DNA of 64,000 nucleotides from Aspidiotus rigidus (taxonomy: Eukaryota; Arthropoda; Insecta; Hemiptera; Diaspididae), in assembly GCA_035079385.1 (NCBI GenBank), contig JAVHKY010000004.1:11997001-12061000 (forward strand). Reading direction: 5' to 3'. The translations under genes were made by a program, and so were the position numbers. The notes below the pieces were generated by a model. The model was not told the DNA's origin, did no database searches, and was given only the letters and a program-made list of their open reading frames with translations. Each line of letters starts with the position of its first letter. Position 1 is the first letter of the stretch. This document shows positions 35,401-47,044 of the stretch, one piece after another.

Positions 35401-36600
35401 ACTCATATAAGTGGCTGTTATGACATTGCTATTAGATATTTATGAGGTCGTTCTAAGTTAATTTACCCTCTGCCTTTCGACAGGTATTCTCGGATCTTTT
35501 GGTTACTTTATTAAAGTGAACTTCGAAATGTAATTTCTACGTAGATAGGTTTTTTCTAGCTCGGATAATTCATGGGAGGATTCCTCACCTATGAACTTGG
35601 TTTGTGAGTGATTGATAGATCGAGCTGGTTAAACCATCGGGGTTTCCGTCCAACCACTGAGACCATCAATGGTATTTGCTGAACAATTCCGAAGACGGGC
35701 TTCAAATAGAAGAATACTGCGTACTTGGGCCAGGGAAGGAACTCCGGAGTACCTAAATCACAATTACTTCACTTCCTCACAATAAAACGTTAAGCAACGC
35801 AACCTACGCTCCTCAACCCTGATAATTCAATCAAGAACACCCATGATTTCATTAGGACATCCCATACCCCCTCTCAATTCCAGACTTGTCCTGTTCAAGT
35901 AATTGTTTCCTCATTTCTCGAAATAGCTTCGTTGAATTACGATAAGCGATCTAAGGAATTTTCGAACCCTCCCTTCTCTTTTGATGAGATGTCGTGAGAT
36001 CTGGCTTGACCCTCCCACCTCCTCTAATTTCACGCGAGATTTTTTTAAAAGCATACTTGCAGTGTAAATATGTTGACATGCACTTCAAATTTATTGAAAA
36101 TTAGCGTTCATTTCATAACCCTACTTCCAATCATGTGCCATGACACTATTCCCAGTGGTATTTCCTCCTATCTATTCACACATTCAATTCGCGCTCCGCT
36201 TGCTACCTTCCCTGCTAACTTCACGGAAATCCCACATGGTAAAGCAATCAATCGCTCATCAATCACCTTTCTTTCCTGCCTACAAGCACAAACCTTTACG
36301 ATTTCATCGACAGACACATTACCCAATGCTGGCTCACTCAATGGTCCAATCTCAAATCTCACTCACACGAACTCCGTCAAATAACAAAGAATTCTAATTA
36401 CTTGCCTAAGAATCGGTCAGATAAAACTCACCTCTCATCTTATGCCTCTTTCATGCCCTAATTAGAAAATTGATCAACCTCTACCCTTTAAACACACTTT
36501 TCTCAGCTTCAAATTAACCTATCCCATACAGTTACGTAGAAGCCTTATCGGATAACACATTATCCCTTTGCAACATTTTTCCGTTTCTCCATCAACTAGA
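32401..36600. other. Intronic DNA; short ATT microsatellite, otherwise unassigned
   Basis: An imperfect ATT/ATC trinucleotide run lies at about 35055-35112. 33430-33990 and 35100-35300 keep CpG words and look single-copy. 33755-33815 is T/C-rich. Open frames (for example 33491-33988 minus, 36070-36384 plus) have no recognisable domain. Confidence 0.4.
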
Positions 36601-36806
36601 CAGGGTGTCCACTTTTTCTTTGATGAAATTCTCTGACTTTTTCAGTTTTTTCCAGGCCATAATCTCCACTAAAAAAAAAAGAGGAAAAACTTTTTAGCTC
36701 GAACATTTTTTGACGTATCTCAAAAAATTCTCTGACTTTTCCAAGTCTCACAAAATTCCCTGACTCTTTCCTGACTTCTAGGTTTTCCAGACAATTGGAC
36801 ACCCTG
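36601..36806. mobile_element. 206-bp hAT-type MITE, CAGGGTGTCC ends
   Basis: Starts CAGGGTGTCCACTTT, ends GGACACCCTG. The interior repeats CTCTGACTTTT and CCTGACT words, as in a family common in insect genomes. The flanking 8-mers do not match cleanly, so the duplication is decayed. Confidence 0.75.
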
Positions 36807-37099
36807 CTTAGATGTCCTTTCCCGTAACTAAATTCAGTCTCGCCTGGGGTTATGGCCCTGATAACAGGCAGTAGGCTGGTAGCTCGTTATATTTGATCAA
36901 GTCCCAACTTCATCTCCTGCCGACCATCAATGTACATTGATGACGTCACAGTTTACATAGCGAGTAAGCGTCTTGACTTGAAGAGTCTCAGCCTAAAACC
37001 CTCCTCCGAGCCTAGCTTATCTGACCTTTGATACTCAAAAGAGCTGAAGACTTCCCAGTTATTGCAAAGACTAAAAGTTAAGAGCTCAAAATTACCTTC

Positions 37100-37600
37100 T
37101 TCTAGACCTCTCTTTACAGAGGTTCATAGCTCAAAATTACGAAAGGTCTTTTTGGACACATGTCTGGGGACTCATAATATTCACTATCATCAAGCTACAT
37201 ATGTGAGGTGGAGCACTTGGAAAAAGAGCATTACCCTTCCTCTAGACCAGTGCTTTTCAACCGGGGGTCCGCGGAAAGTGGCAGTTTTTAAAGTGAACAA
37301 TTTTTCAAAAAATTAAGGGGTTCGCGAAAACTTGGAATTGTTCCTCAGGAGTCCACAACCTCTGAAAGGTTGAAAAGCACTGCTCTAGACCAACCTCCAC
37401 AGAGGTTTATAGCTCCAAATTTTTCAATATAGAGAATCTGTCATATGAAAGGTCATTGAAAAGTCTTGGTCAGCGATCCATCGGATACCTTTTTTAGGAG
37501 GAATGTCAGGAAACTTGAAATATTTTCGACCATCAAACTATACATACGTATAAGGTAAGGGACTTGGAAAAACTTCCAGGCCTTATTAACGGAGTTGACC
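37100..37600. repeat. Diverged relatives of the 45-bp minisatellite unit
   Basis: CTACATATGTGAGGTGGAGCACTTGGAAAAA (near 37194) and CATACGTATAAGGTAAGGGACTTGGAAAAACTTCC (near 37545) resemble the GAGCTATATATGATAGGAGGGGGACTTGGAAAAATT unit. In addition CTAGACCTC..ACAGAGGTTCATAGCTC (37103-37132) recurs at 37384-37410. Confidence 0.45.
37248..37382. mobile_element. 135-bp hAT MITE with perfect 8-bp duplication
   Basis: Ends CAGTGCTTTTCAACC and GGTTGAAAAGCACTG, perfectly inverted over 15 bp. Flanked on both sides by CTCTAGAC (37240-37247 and 37383-37390). A clean non-autonomous hAT insertion. Confidence 0.93.
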
Positions 37601-38443
37601 GAGATGAGTAGAGAACTTATTCTATGATAGGAATGGTGAATCATAAATTCAAAGTTTTTTCTTCAAGAGCTAGTTACACCATTTGATAGGGAATTTAACA
37701 AGGCACAACTTTCGTTCCAAATTGTTTTTGATAGAATTTCAAGTTTGCGAGATATAGACGGAGAAGGAACTGACTTTTGGAGAATTCAAGTCATGCTGGA
37801 AACAAAAGATTTTGGAGGATGACGTCAAAATTCCAATACGTCGCTCAGGACCACATTCTGAACTATTTCCAGCAAAAAAAAATTATCCATCAGAAATCTC
37901 CCTAATTTCACCTGCGCTCTTAAATGCGACTCAGACCTAAGAGTAGCAATTTGTTTTTTGTGAACGATACCGGTTTCGGACAAAACTGCCGTCGACGGTC
38001 GTAGAATACCGAATGAATGAATTCAGAAGGAAAACAAGTAAAGTGAGTTGACGAGTTAGACGGCCTTCTTTTCCCTCAAACTCTCCAAAAGCTTATCAGC
38101 TTCAAGGCCCTACCTTCTATACCATAGGAAAACAGGGGCCTACCGTATATCGAATATGGTGAGGATACATTGCTTTATTTACGCCTCAGATAACTACCTC
38201 CACTACATGAATCGGCCTTCACCAAATCTATTTCAGATAATGACCCATGTTCTAAGATATCTCTTTTTCACCCTATTAATGGAAGTCGCTAGGAGCGCTA
38301 TAATCGATACAATTAAAAGACAATTCTCCATTTAAATGTTAATTGTGTAATCTCAAAATTATTTGTTGTTGCGAACAAAACTATTTAGCGGAAAAATTAA
38401 GAGGACGACATTTTTTAGAGCGAAGATTTCCTACAATTCACCT
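37601..38443. other. Intronic DNA, nothing recognised
   Basis: No element ends or domains recognised. Confidence 0.4.
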
Positions 38444-39083
38444 CAGTGTTTCTCAACCGGTATGCCGCGACACATGACCGTGCCGCAAGCCCGCCTCAGG
38501 TCTGCCGCAAAATTTTGATCAAAAATATAAATTAATATGAACTAGGAAAAAAATTGACAATTTTTTTTATTTACTCGAAAAAGTGACCATAAGCACTATT
38601 TGACCGGTGTGTTCCAATTTTTGAATGATTTCAGTTCCAGTTATAATTACTCAAACTTGAGTCCAAACCTGCACTCAATTTCAAAAAAACTGAGAACTTT
38701 CTGCGACTTGACCAAAAATAATACAGATTGCATTTCGTGTTACCTCATAAATTTCGAAATTAGAAGAGCCCAGAGAGTTTCCAGTAAATGCAAGAAATAT
38801 CCAGACACTTTTGCGTGTATTGGTGGCAAAATTGTCTTGAGTCCCGGCGGAAGATCAAAGCTCTTGTTTCCTGGAACCGCAGTATAGAGAAAGAGGGGCG
38901 AGGTCTCATACAGCCATCTTGTAAGCCACAAATTCTAAAAGGAAGAGGAAATCAATAGAGACATGAAAATGTCAAGACGCACAAAAATTGTCGATACAAT
39001 TTGAAGTTCTGGAAATGCTGTGCCGCAGTAATATCGTCTCTTGGAGAAATGTGCCGCGATTTAAGGAAGGTTGAGAAACACTG
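38444..39083. mobile_element. 640-bp non-autonomous hAT element
   Basis: Left end CAGTGTTTCTCAACCGGTATGCCGCG, right end (inverted) of the same type, ending GGTTGAGAAACACTG, with a TGCCGCG word inside both ends. Flanking 8-mers ATTCACCT (38436-38443) and ATTTACCT (39084-39091) match at seven of eight. The 95-codon frame inside (38600-38887) has no transposase motif. Confidence 0.88.
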
Positions 39084-39091
39084 ATTTACCT

Positions 39092-41546
39092 TCTCACAAA
39101 AATTGATTTTTATCGATTCAAGGGAAATTTCCACCCGCTAACTGCACCGACCTTCAATTGAGTTGTACTAGCGCTCACCAGCTTGAGTGCTCTAAATAAA
39201 TAGACCTATTCACCCTGAAGTCACAGTGCAGTAGTCACAACTCGCAGCACTCATAACAGCAGGTGGAAGTACCCCTTCTCCTCAATCAGATCCATGGTGA
39301 TTAGGATAGGAACATTTTGATCATTCGTTCACACTCGAAAACACAAATGAATTTATGAATAATATGTACAGCAAAGTTTCAACAATATGAATTTAAAGTT
39401 CTTGTCCTTAACTTACTGCCCATGAATGATCGAAACATTCCTGTAGAATTCTTACGGAGGCGACGATATTCACGTGATCAATTGTTTTTCACAGATTTGA
39501 CGTCACGCGTCGATTGGTCTATTAGAAGATCAAGATTGAACCGAGTTTTGTAAACGCTGGCCAAGCGACTAGCCAACGACCCACAGAATAAGGTCTATCA
39601 CGCAACTACAAGAGATCTGCAACTGTTGGCTTGTCGCTTGGCCGGCTTTTACAGAAGTCGGTTCAAATTTTCAAACAAAATTCTTGGGCGATGATGTAGA
39701 ACTCTTGAATGGCAGGTCAATCTTCTTCTTCAGCGTCCTCGTATCTTTCTTACATATGCCTCCAAAAACCCATGACTCACCTTCTTAACTCACTTTACTT
39801 AATCTTACTTGATTTTCCTCCCGAATTCACTCACTTTGTGGAACCGTCTGCGTTTCCAAAAAAATACATTGTCACTGAATTATCGACTTTTAATTGCGAA
39901 TTGAATTTTGTAACACAACAAGGAGGGATATTATAAAGGTTCGTTTAATAACGCCTTTGAATCGACGTTCCTCTGACCTTGGTGACTGTCAATGTATAAG
40001 AGGTGACTCGAAAAAGGACTTAATTGTGTACATTTAGGTAATAATAATATAGCGAGTTGATTTAATTCTACCTTATCAATTTCGTGAGTCGTCCGGAAAT
40101 AATACCGCGCATACGAACATCGGTATCTTTTTATTGTACACAATAAAGTAATACTTATACTGTATATTTTGGTGCAGTTGACGCGAATAAATGGTTAACT
40201 GACTCGCTTACCTACAGCCGTATCTTTCTAATTATTATATTGCAAACCTATACATACATTCGACTGCAAGTATGTGCATGAGAAAATAATATTTTCGTTG
40301 TCTATTTACAATACACATCAACATCACGCATATATAGAGAGGGAACGACTTTCAATTTTTTCGTTTTTTTTTTTTTTTTTTTTTTTTCATTTCATTCTTT
40401 TCTGACGATGACAAACTCGTTCCGCCAAATCATTCAAAAATCATTCGTTTCCGGTTTAATTGAAAACAATTCGGAGTTTTCCAGCGAACGGATGGAGCAT
40501 TTTCAAAGGAGAAAGAAAACAACGAACGTAGAAATGGATTAGGGGGAACGGACACGTCTCACGAAATACGCACGCCGTATACGCCTACTACGACGTGAAA
40601 CTCACGTATACGAGTATTATATACTGCATAGTCACCTATATGTCGATGTCGTGAATTCGAGTTCTTGAATTTGGTATCCAACACGATATACATCTGCTAC
40701 GAATGTCGGTTATTCTTCAAACGATATACGAGCTCGTCTACAAAAAAAAAAAAAAAAAAAAAATTACGTCGATACGATTAATAATTCAGTATAGCGCCTG
40801 GTATAGGATAAAAAAACCCTCAGGCAGATACGATCGTAAAGGCAGAATGAAGTAACTCTTATGACCGAAGTTTCAAAATCTTTCTTATGACATCGAAGGA
40901 ACTATATGAAATCCTCGAAAGGTAAATGGGGCGTTCTTTAAAAGATGTTCCAATTGATGATGGTTTTGGCTAAGGGTTTGTCTCCCACGTTTAATTTAAG
41001 AGATCAAAAACTGAATGCTTTACTACAACCTCCTTTTACACGGATTGAAGGTCATCCTACGAGTAGGGCTTCCCACCCAGAATTACATAATTATCAATAG
41101 GATTTTTGGGAAAGATTAGTTCTCTGATAAGAATCCATACATACGTAGAGTAACTTTGTCTAAAATCTAATCTACGTTTTAGTGTATTGACTAAAGAGAT
41201 TGATGGAAAACTAGGGCTGGGCTGTGCAGCTTGCGAATTGAACTCAGCACGAAACAAACAGATTTACAAAATAATTGTCAACTCGTACAAATTCACAGAA
41301 TATGGATGGCGAGTTTTAAAACTCGATAGTCATTCATCAACACAATTTAAGAGACTCCTACATTTCAATAGTTGAGAGAACCTCGGCACTGGCCACAGTT
41401 AGGACGTCACTCACAAGCGACCTAGGTATTCAATAATGTTTTTACATCCTTCGAATGGATCACACTCCGGTAAAATCAAATCTTATCAAATAGTCCGGGA
41501 GGTAGACAATTTGTCCTAGCATTTCATTGAAAAAGGGTTTTCAAAA
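39092..41546. other. Intronic DNA with homopolymer tracts and one hairpin
   Basis: Contains a hairpin (39536-39666, listed separately), a T24 run at 40364-40387 and an A22 run at 40742-40763. 40150-40800 retains TACG/CGTA words and looks single-copy. No gene recognised. Confidence 0.45.
39536..39666. repeat. 131-bp hairpin MITE
   Basis: TTGAACCGA..TTTGTAAA-GC-GGCCAAGCGAC..GCCAAC on the left is inverted on the right (GTTGGC..GTCGCTTGGCCGGC..TTTACA..TCGGTTCAA). Arms are about 42 bp with a loop of about 45 bp. Confidence 0.8.
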
Positions 41547-41574
41547 TGTACAAATCTACTTTCTTAGTTGCTTT

Positions 41575-41614
41575 TACAAGAGTACTTTTGGGTGTTATCC
41601 CGTCATCAGTTGTG
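41575..41614 (-). ncRNA. Hammerhead-ribozyme-like motif in Penelope terminal repeat
   Basis: On the minus strand: a 5' stem I strand ending ACAA, the core CTGATGA (intact), stem II GGG..CCC, then AAAA where GAAA is expected, a self-complementary AGTACT helix III, the cleavage-site C, and TTGT closing stem I. Penelope terminal repeats are known to carry type I hammerheads with a short helix III. The G-to-A change in the second core box makes this copy probably inactive. Confidence 0.55.
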
Positions 41615-41850
41615 TCGCAACTGGAGAACAAGACCTTAACCATGAGTTTTTATAGTGTAACAGTGTGATCTTATTGGCTGTAACAATGCTGTGTTGTGAT
41701 TGGTTCACTTCTTTGAAACTTATTCTTACAATAATATGACATTGTGTTCTTATTGGCCAAGACATACCGCTTAGTGATTGGTTCAATCTATTGTCCTAAA
41801 TGCTGCGTTTCTATTGGCTACCTGGTTTCCTGCCATCTTCTCTCGTCCAA

Positions 41851-42540
41851 TCACCAGGTCGAATAATTTTCGCTGTCAAACGTGATTACATTGTTCAAGA
41901 GGCAGGCTTTCTTCCTCTTGGCTTTTGCAATCTCCATTTGTTCCCAGAGTTTTCTTCTTTTTGTGCGATTCTCTACATGTTTGACTTCAAATATTCCCCC
42001 TCCATCGTAGTGTTCTTTGTTACAGTGTTTCCTAAACAGTGACTTGCCATCGTCGATCTCCCTCGACTTTTTGTGGTCCTTTTTCCTGATCTCAAACTTT
42101 CTCTCAGTCTCACCGATGTTGATGCCCTCGCACTGTTCACAACTGAGCTTGTACACTCCGCTCGAGCTTTCCTTGTCCTTTTGTTCCGTCTGGTCATTGC
42201 TGATTCTCTTCGCCATGGGTTGGTTATTCATTTACATTGTAGTCATTGAACGCCTTTATCACCTTGTTTGTGTACTTTCCTATGTCTGGTATCGATCCGG
42301 AGTACTTTCTCACTATACCATCATGGGTTCCTTTCTTTGTTTCCATTTTCCCAAAGACTCCATCCACCACGCCTCTACGGTAGCCATTGACTTCTGCGAT
42401 CTGCATTACTATCTCGATCTCTTTCCTCTTCTCGTCATTGTTCTTGAGTACAGAAATTGCTCGATGGCAGTAGTTCTGGATTGCCGCTAACTTGTACCTG
42501 GGGTGGTGGCAGGAGTCATTCGGGATGATGGTGTGTGAGT
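41851..42540 (-). pseudogene. Penelope RT C-terminal part and GIY-YIG endonuclease
   Basis: Penelope-like elements encode a reverse transcriptase joined to a GIY-YIG endonuclease that nicks the target. Here the upstream frame (about 42540-42224) reads HHPRYKLAAIQNYCHRAI and then YSGSIPDIGKYTNKVIKAF, the block that follows the RT palm. After a frameshift near 42230, the next frame reads SSGVYKLSCEQCEGINIGETERKFEIR: GVY and NIG are the two halves of the GIY-YIG signature, with the nearby conserved Arg, then KDHKK, and an HCNKEH segment. The RT catalytic palm is missing, so this is not active. Confidence 0.87.
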
Positions 42541-42552
42541 GTAAGGTCCATT

Positions 42553-43892
42553 ATGTTAAAATCATGAAATTTGGAACGAACATTTGGGATGCTTGAATGA
42601 AAAATTTGAGCCTTGGCGCCAAAGTCCAAACCCCATAAGGACCCCGTAATGGCGGGTTGCCTAACTGGAACGAGTTTATGCATATAAATGACAGAAAAAT
42701 CCCTTTTGGTTCGCAATTTATGAGGATTCTTATGTAATTCGGACCGCCAAATTCGAAAAAAATTATCAAAAAATTCTTCCGACATTTTAGGTGCGCCGAG
42801 GAGCTGATGATCCCTAAAATAGGGGTAAAATTGGAGTATTTAGCACGAAATCCGGGAAAAATAGTGAAAAAATTCCTGAGGCCCTCGGAGGGGTTTGAGA
42901 GGGGCACAAACCCTGAAAAGTGTTGAAAAAATTTTTGCTTTTCGTTTCAAGTTCAACAAATTCTTATGTAGAATTTACAGTAGAATTCGGAAAAAATGGT
43001 AAAAAAATTCCTGGAGGTCTCTGAGAAGACTCAAACCCTCGAAACTCAAAGTAAAAATCTGCGTTTTTGAAAAAATTCAAACGGATTCTTGCGTGAAATT
43101 TACCGTAGAATTCAGAAAGAATCCTGAAAAAATGATATGAGATGGGCGCTAAATTTGAAGAGGACGGAAGATTGAAATGACGGACTGAAAAGTAGAAACT
43201 ATCAGAAAAACTGATGAGACACTTTCGAACCAACGAAAAACGCAGTTTACATGAGTTATGAAAATGTAATTCTACAATTTTACAACTTTTCTCGAAGGAG
43301 TTTTTTATTCCTCCCGGCCCCTTTGAAGAGCCATGAGATTTTTTTCAGGATTCTTTCTGAATTCTACGGTAAATACAAATTTGCTCCTCTCTACCCCCTC
43401 CGAGGACCCCACGAATTTTTTCACCATATTTCCCAAATTTCTACTTCGGAACCCGTCAAGATTTTTCCAAAAAACACTAAATATCTTTCCTCAATTTGGA
43501 GAGGGGGCTGGACCCTTTGGATAGTCGGAAGGATTTTTTAATATGTTTCCCAAATTTTACGGAAAATTTCATAAGGATATTCGTGAAAATATGTTGAAAA
43601 ATGTCACTTCAATTTCACCCCTATTTTAGGGGTCATCAGCTCCTCGGCGCCCCTAAAATATCGGAAGAATTTTTTGATAATCTTTTTCGAATTTGGCGGT
43701 CCCAATTACATAAGAATTCATATAAATTGCGAACCAAAAGGAATATTTCAGTCATTTAAATATGCAAGAACTCCTTCCAGTTAGGCAACCCGCCATTACG
43801 AGGCCCCTATGGGGTTGGGGCCGTGGCGCCATGGCTCAAATTTTTCATTCAAGCATCCTAAATGTTCGTTCCAAATTTCATGATTTTAACAT
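42553..43892. mobile_element. 1.34-kb foldback element
   Basis: The left arm starts ATGTTAAAATCATGAAATTTGG, and the right arm ends with the inverse (CCAAATTTCATGATTTTAACAT). Arms extend about 290 bp with high similarity and more weakly to the centre. Shared inverted phrases include GGCGGGTTGCCTAACTGGAA, TTGGTTCGCAATTTAT and GAGCTGATGA-CCCCTAAAATA. No transposase is recognised; open frames inside are repeats of arm sequence. The TTAA near each tip may be the target, but the ends are not resolved. Confidence 0.85.
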
Positions 43893-43974
43893 GAAATGCA
43901 AGGTTGATCTCAATCTCATAATTTGCACTAAGCCGCCAGACTAAAACAAATTGGCCCAATTAAAACCATTATCA

Positions 43975-44275
43975 ATCGCGTGGACTTCATTACATCAAGA
44001 ATCACGCGGTCACTCATGTGCAAACGTCTCCGAATCGGTCACACGCTCACCTTCTTTCCATACTTTTCTCGCTCTCAAACGAACATTGTAGCCTCGACTT
44101 TCCCCTCAAAGTCATCCACATTGACGCATACCCATCTTCAGCTTCTCTGCGCCACACCTACCAAATTTCACCATCCATCGAAACAGCTCTCGCCGATGAC
44201 CTCCCATACATCCAAAACATCATCTCGTATCTGAAGACAGCAAATTATATCCTTGCATCTAAAATCGATTCACCA
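43975..44275 (+). pseudogene. LINE RNase H C-terminal fragment, frameshifted
   Basis: One frame reads ITRSLMCKRLRIGHTLTFF, matching the LRxGHTRLTH block of I/jockey-type LINEs. The continuation is in the next frame: NEHCSLDFPL ... SIETALADDLPYIQNIISYLK, the region after the terminal zinc knuckle. A frameshift therefore lies at about 44040-44070. The copy starts right after the foldback element at 42553-43892. Confidence 0.6.
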
Positions 44276-44559
44276 TCAAGCTTAGTCAGAGTGCAATCAA
44301 GAGCTTGTAAAATGAATAGAAATAATAATAAGAAAAAAAAAAAAGTATGCGTATACCTATTAAGTTTTATTGGAGAAATTTAATTTTAAAATCAAGAACG
44401 TTGAAAAAAAAAAAATACTTTGGTCGTATGATTGCGCGATTTCTCTGTTCACAAAAACGTTCCATTTTTTCATCACAAGACAGCAAAAAATCGATAATAT
44501 TGTATTTCAAATTTTCAATTTTCAGGTGCTATGAAACAGAAATCAATTGGTATTCATCT

Positions 44560-45310
44560 CTTATTGAAGATGGATTAAATGATATTAGATAAATGTAATA
44601 CACAGTAGAATCCAAAACAATTTATGCGGTGGAATGCCAATGGTTGATTTTGTTCATTCTTGCCACAAATAAAAATAAAAAGCTTGTAGAATAATTCATC
44701 TTTCTTTTTCTATATTTGTCGCAAGTAAGCAACATGATAATATAGTCCTTAAATAAAATTAATAATAGTACAATTAATGAATATTGTCAATTCTATCACT
44801 ATTGGGACTAAAAAATAGAAATTTAAAGCTGCAGCAAAATACGTAATCTATTTTCTTTTTTGAAGATGAGCAAAATGATGACGGTAAATAAATTTAATAA
44901 TAACCAGCACAATTTATGCCGTAAAATACAAACAGAAATCTTATACTTAAAGTCTTTATTTTCTCACTCTTAGCACCAATAAAAATTATTTATTTATTTA
45001 TTTTTTTTCTTTCTTACTTATGATATTAGACAAATTTAATTACATAGAATAATTAATTTATGCTGCAGAATACAAATAATAACCTTTCGTTAATTTGATT
45101 TCATATTATGGTAAAAGTAAAAATAAGGAACTAGTATTGTAAAATAATTAAACGGGCAAAATGATTATAAGTTGGTACTTAGATAAATTTAAAACAAGCT
45201 GATTTATGCAACAGAATGAAATTTAGTGAAAATGGCAGTGGTCAAGCCGAAAATCTTACTACGTCTCGATTTTTCAGCTCTTAGAACGATCAAAAAATAA
45301 TTCATCTTTC
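44560..45310. repeat. About five tandem units of about 150 bp in the Kelch 3' flank
   Basis: The phrases TTAGATAAATTTAA, CAATTTATGC-GCAGAATACAAA, TTAGCACCAATAAAAA and AATTCATCTTTCTTTTT recur in the same order near 44585, 44735, 44890, 45030 and 45175. Identity is modest. The array directly adjoins the stop codon of the Kelch gene, so it may form its 3'UTR. AATAAA-type signals occur on the minus strand at about 44990-45004. Confidence 0.65.
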
Positions 45311-45344
45311 TTTTTTGATTTGTCATTCAAGTCAATACAATCAA

Positions 45345-47036
45345 CTACCAATAAGGTTTGAAGACAACAGCATCCAAAACCTCAAAATACCTGCCAGCCT
45401 TGTACTTCTGCTTCAATACGGAAGAAGTATCCCATTCATTTAGCACTGGATCATATGTATCAACAAAGTGATTGACTGCAGGCTTCTGGTTTCGATCAAT
45501 ACCGCCCATAACCCATAATGCTTTCTCATAAGGTACCATACAATGATAAGACACTTTCCTGATCGTAGGCTTTAATTCTTCCCATTTTCCAGCAACTGGA
45601 TCATATACTTCGAAGCAATTCTTTATTGCTCCACCACTTACATAAACCTTGTCTTTGTACAGACAACATGCCGCTGCTTGTCTCCCGAATTTAGCTGAGG
45701 GTAGATTTTGCCATTTTGAAGTGCGAATATCGTAGGCTTGGACAGAGTTCGTCTCACCACCATTATATTTATAACCTCCAATAAGGTATATCAAATGAGT
45801 ATTATTACAAGCGGTCACACAAGCCATTTGCCTATTTTTATCCAAGGGCGGTAATGAAAACCATTTGTCCCTTCCTTTATTGTACGAGTAAATATAATTA
45901 CTACCTCTATCCTTGTCATGATAGAGTATACTATCAATAATCTCGCACATTTCAAATAAGTGAGAAGGACCCGGTGGAGACGTCAAGATTTTCTCTGTCT
46001 GACCATCGATTGAAGTACTGACACTAAATTTAGTTTGACATCTGGACTCTAGCTGGCTAGTACCATCGTAGTAATTCAGACAATACAAGTAGCTGTTATC
46101 AATAGCAACACATTTCATAGCATGTTCTTCATTCAAATCTTGAGAAACTTCAGATGTAGAAAAACATCTGAAATCTTTATCCATTTTAAAGACTTGAACC
46201 CAGTTTTCATTACACGACAATTCTAGCTGGGCTCTATGGTTGATGAACACATTCAAAGGCTTTCTATTTCTTAAGATCAAACTCTCATAATCAATTAATT
46301 CGCCTACACGGGCATCTAGATCATTTGATTTGAAGGTGATAAGAGCCGAGTTTTCATATTTTCCACTATTGAGCAATTCTAGAAATTGGTTCAAATATTG
46401 TGATCTTTCTTCGCGTGAATGATTAATCCATCGGATGATAGCATTTTCTAACCTCCTAATGCCAATCGAGGATAATGTAAATTTTGGGTTAGTCAACACT
46501 CTACTTAGAAAGCGGAATGGAAATTCGAGGAATTCCTGACATCCAAGGAACGGCTTCAGATATTTTATCACATGGTCAACCAGAACATTTACTAAAATAT
46601 GTTTGTTTTTGGTGTAAGCAAACGACAATACATCATAAATATTTTTGAAGGCTGGACCTTCTTTCAAATATTGGATACACAGATCTTCTAAATTGCCCAA
46701 AATTAGAGTATCACTGGCCACAATTAAATCAAAAACATTATCAGAGTTTATGATTACATCACCTGTATAAATGAATTGTAACACTTGTCCAAAAGTCATA
46801 AATTTCATGGCATCTGGGAGCGCAATAGGTGGGAGTGCAGCAGAATTTATATTCCCTCCTCGTAATAGAAGACTAAACATAGAATCAAAGTAAGGGCTTG
46901 CTAGAGCTAATGCAACTCGATGACATTGGAAACTTGTCTGTTCGCATACAATGGTGACATCGGTATACTTCTCCAATTTACGAAATTCGTCAAATCTCGA
47001 GTAATGCTCGATAATATTTTTTGAAACGTGAGCCAT
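45345..47036 (-). CDS. BTB-BACK-Kelch protein (kelch-like)
   Basis: A 563-residue protein of the kelch-like family, typically substrate adaptors of Cullin-3 ubiquitin ligases. The BTB domain spans about residues 16-124 (YTDVTIVCEQTSFQCHRVAL ... YFDSMF ... FIYTGDVIINSDNV). A BACK-like region follows at about 130-240. The C-terminal half has Kelch repeats with diglycines in YLIGGYKYNG, YVSGGAIKN and WVMGGIDRN, each followed by a YD-x(6)-W motif (AYDIRTSKW, VYDPVAGKW, TYDPVLNEW). Only about four blades are clear; most relatives have five or six. The start is the ATG at 47036 (MAHVSKN): the preceding six in-frame codons are interrupted by a TTTTAG acceptor at 47045, so the upstream ATG (47054) is probably intronic. 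The Glu of the Cul3-contact phi-x-E motif after SMF is absent (LLLRGGN). The frame has no stop or shift. It is antisense to Dll. Exact orthology is unknown. Confidence 0.9.
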   Translation of the reverse strand: MAHVSKNIIEHYSRFDEFRKLEKYTDVTIVCEQTSFQCHRVALALASPYFDSMFSLLLRGGNINSAALPPIALPDAMKFMTFGQVLQFIYTGDVIINSDNVFDLIVASDTLILGNLEDLCIQYLKEGPAFKNIYDVLSFAYTKNKHILVNVLVDHVIKYLKPFLGCQEFLEFPFRFLSRVLTNPKFTLSSIGIRRLENAIIRWINHSREERSQYLNQFLELLNSGKYENSALITFKSNDLDARVGELIDYESLILRNRKPLNVFINHRAQLELSCNENWVQVFKMDKDFRCFSTSEVSQDLNEEHAMKCVAIDNSYLYCLNYYDGTSQLESRCQTKFSVSTSIDGQTEKILTSPPGPSHLFEMCEIIDSILYHDKDRGSNYIYSYNKGRDKWFSLPPLDKNRQMACVTACNNTHLIYLIGGYKYNGGETNSVQAYDIRTSKWQNLPSAKFGRQAAACCLYKDKVYVSGGAIKNCFEVYDPVAGKWEELKPTIRKVSYHCMVPYEKALWVMGGIDRNQKPAVNHFVDTYDPVLNEWDTSSVLKQKYKAGRYFEVLDAVVFKPYW

Positions 47037-47044
47037 ACCAAATC

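Larger units (their letters stand above)
41547..42545 (-). mobile_element. Penelope-like element, 5' truncated
   Basis: Reading on the minus strand: end of the RT-proximal region (about 42540-42406), linker, GIY-YIG endonuclease (about 42231-41851), then a terminal repeat (about 41840-41547) with a hammerhead-like motif. The terminal repeat is related to both terminal repeats of the copy at 60055-62106 (shared phrases such as CCAATAGAAACGCAGC, ACAACTGATG, AAAGTACTCTTGTA). It is truncated where the foldback element at 42553 begins. Confidence 0.88.

Noticed and set aside
36070..36384. 104-codon plus-strand frame
   Set aside because: Composition looks random, three frames are open at once, and no motif was found.
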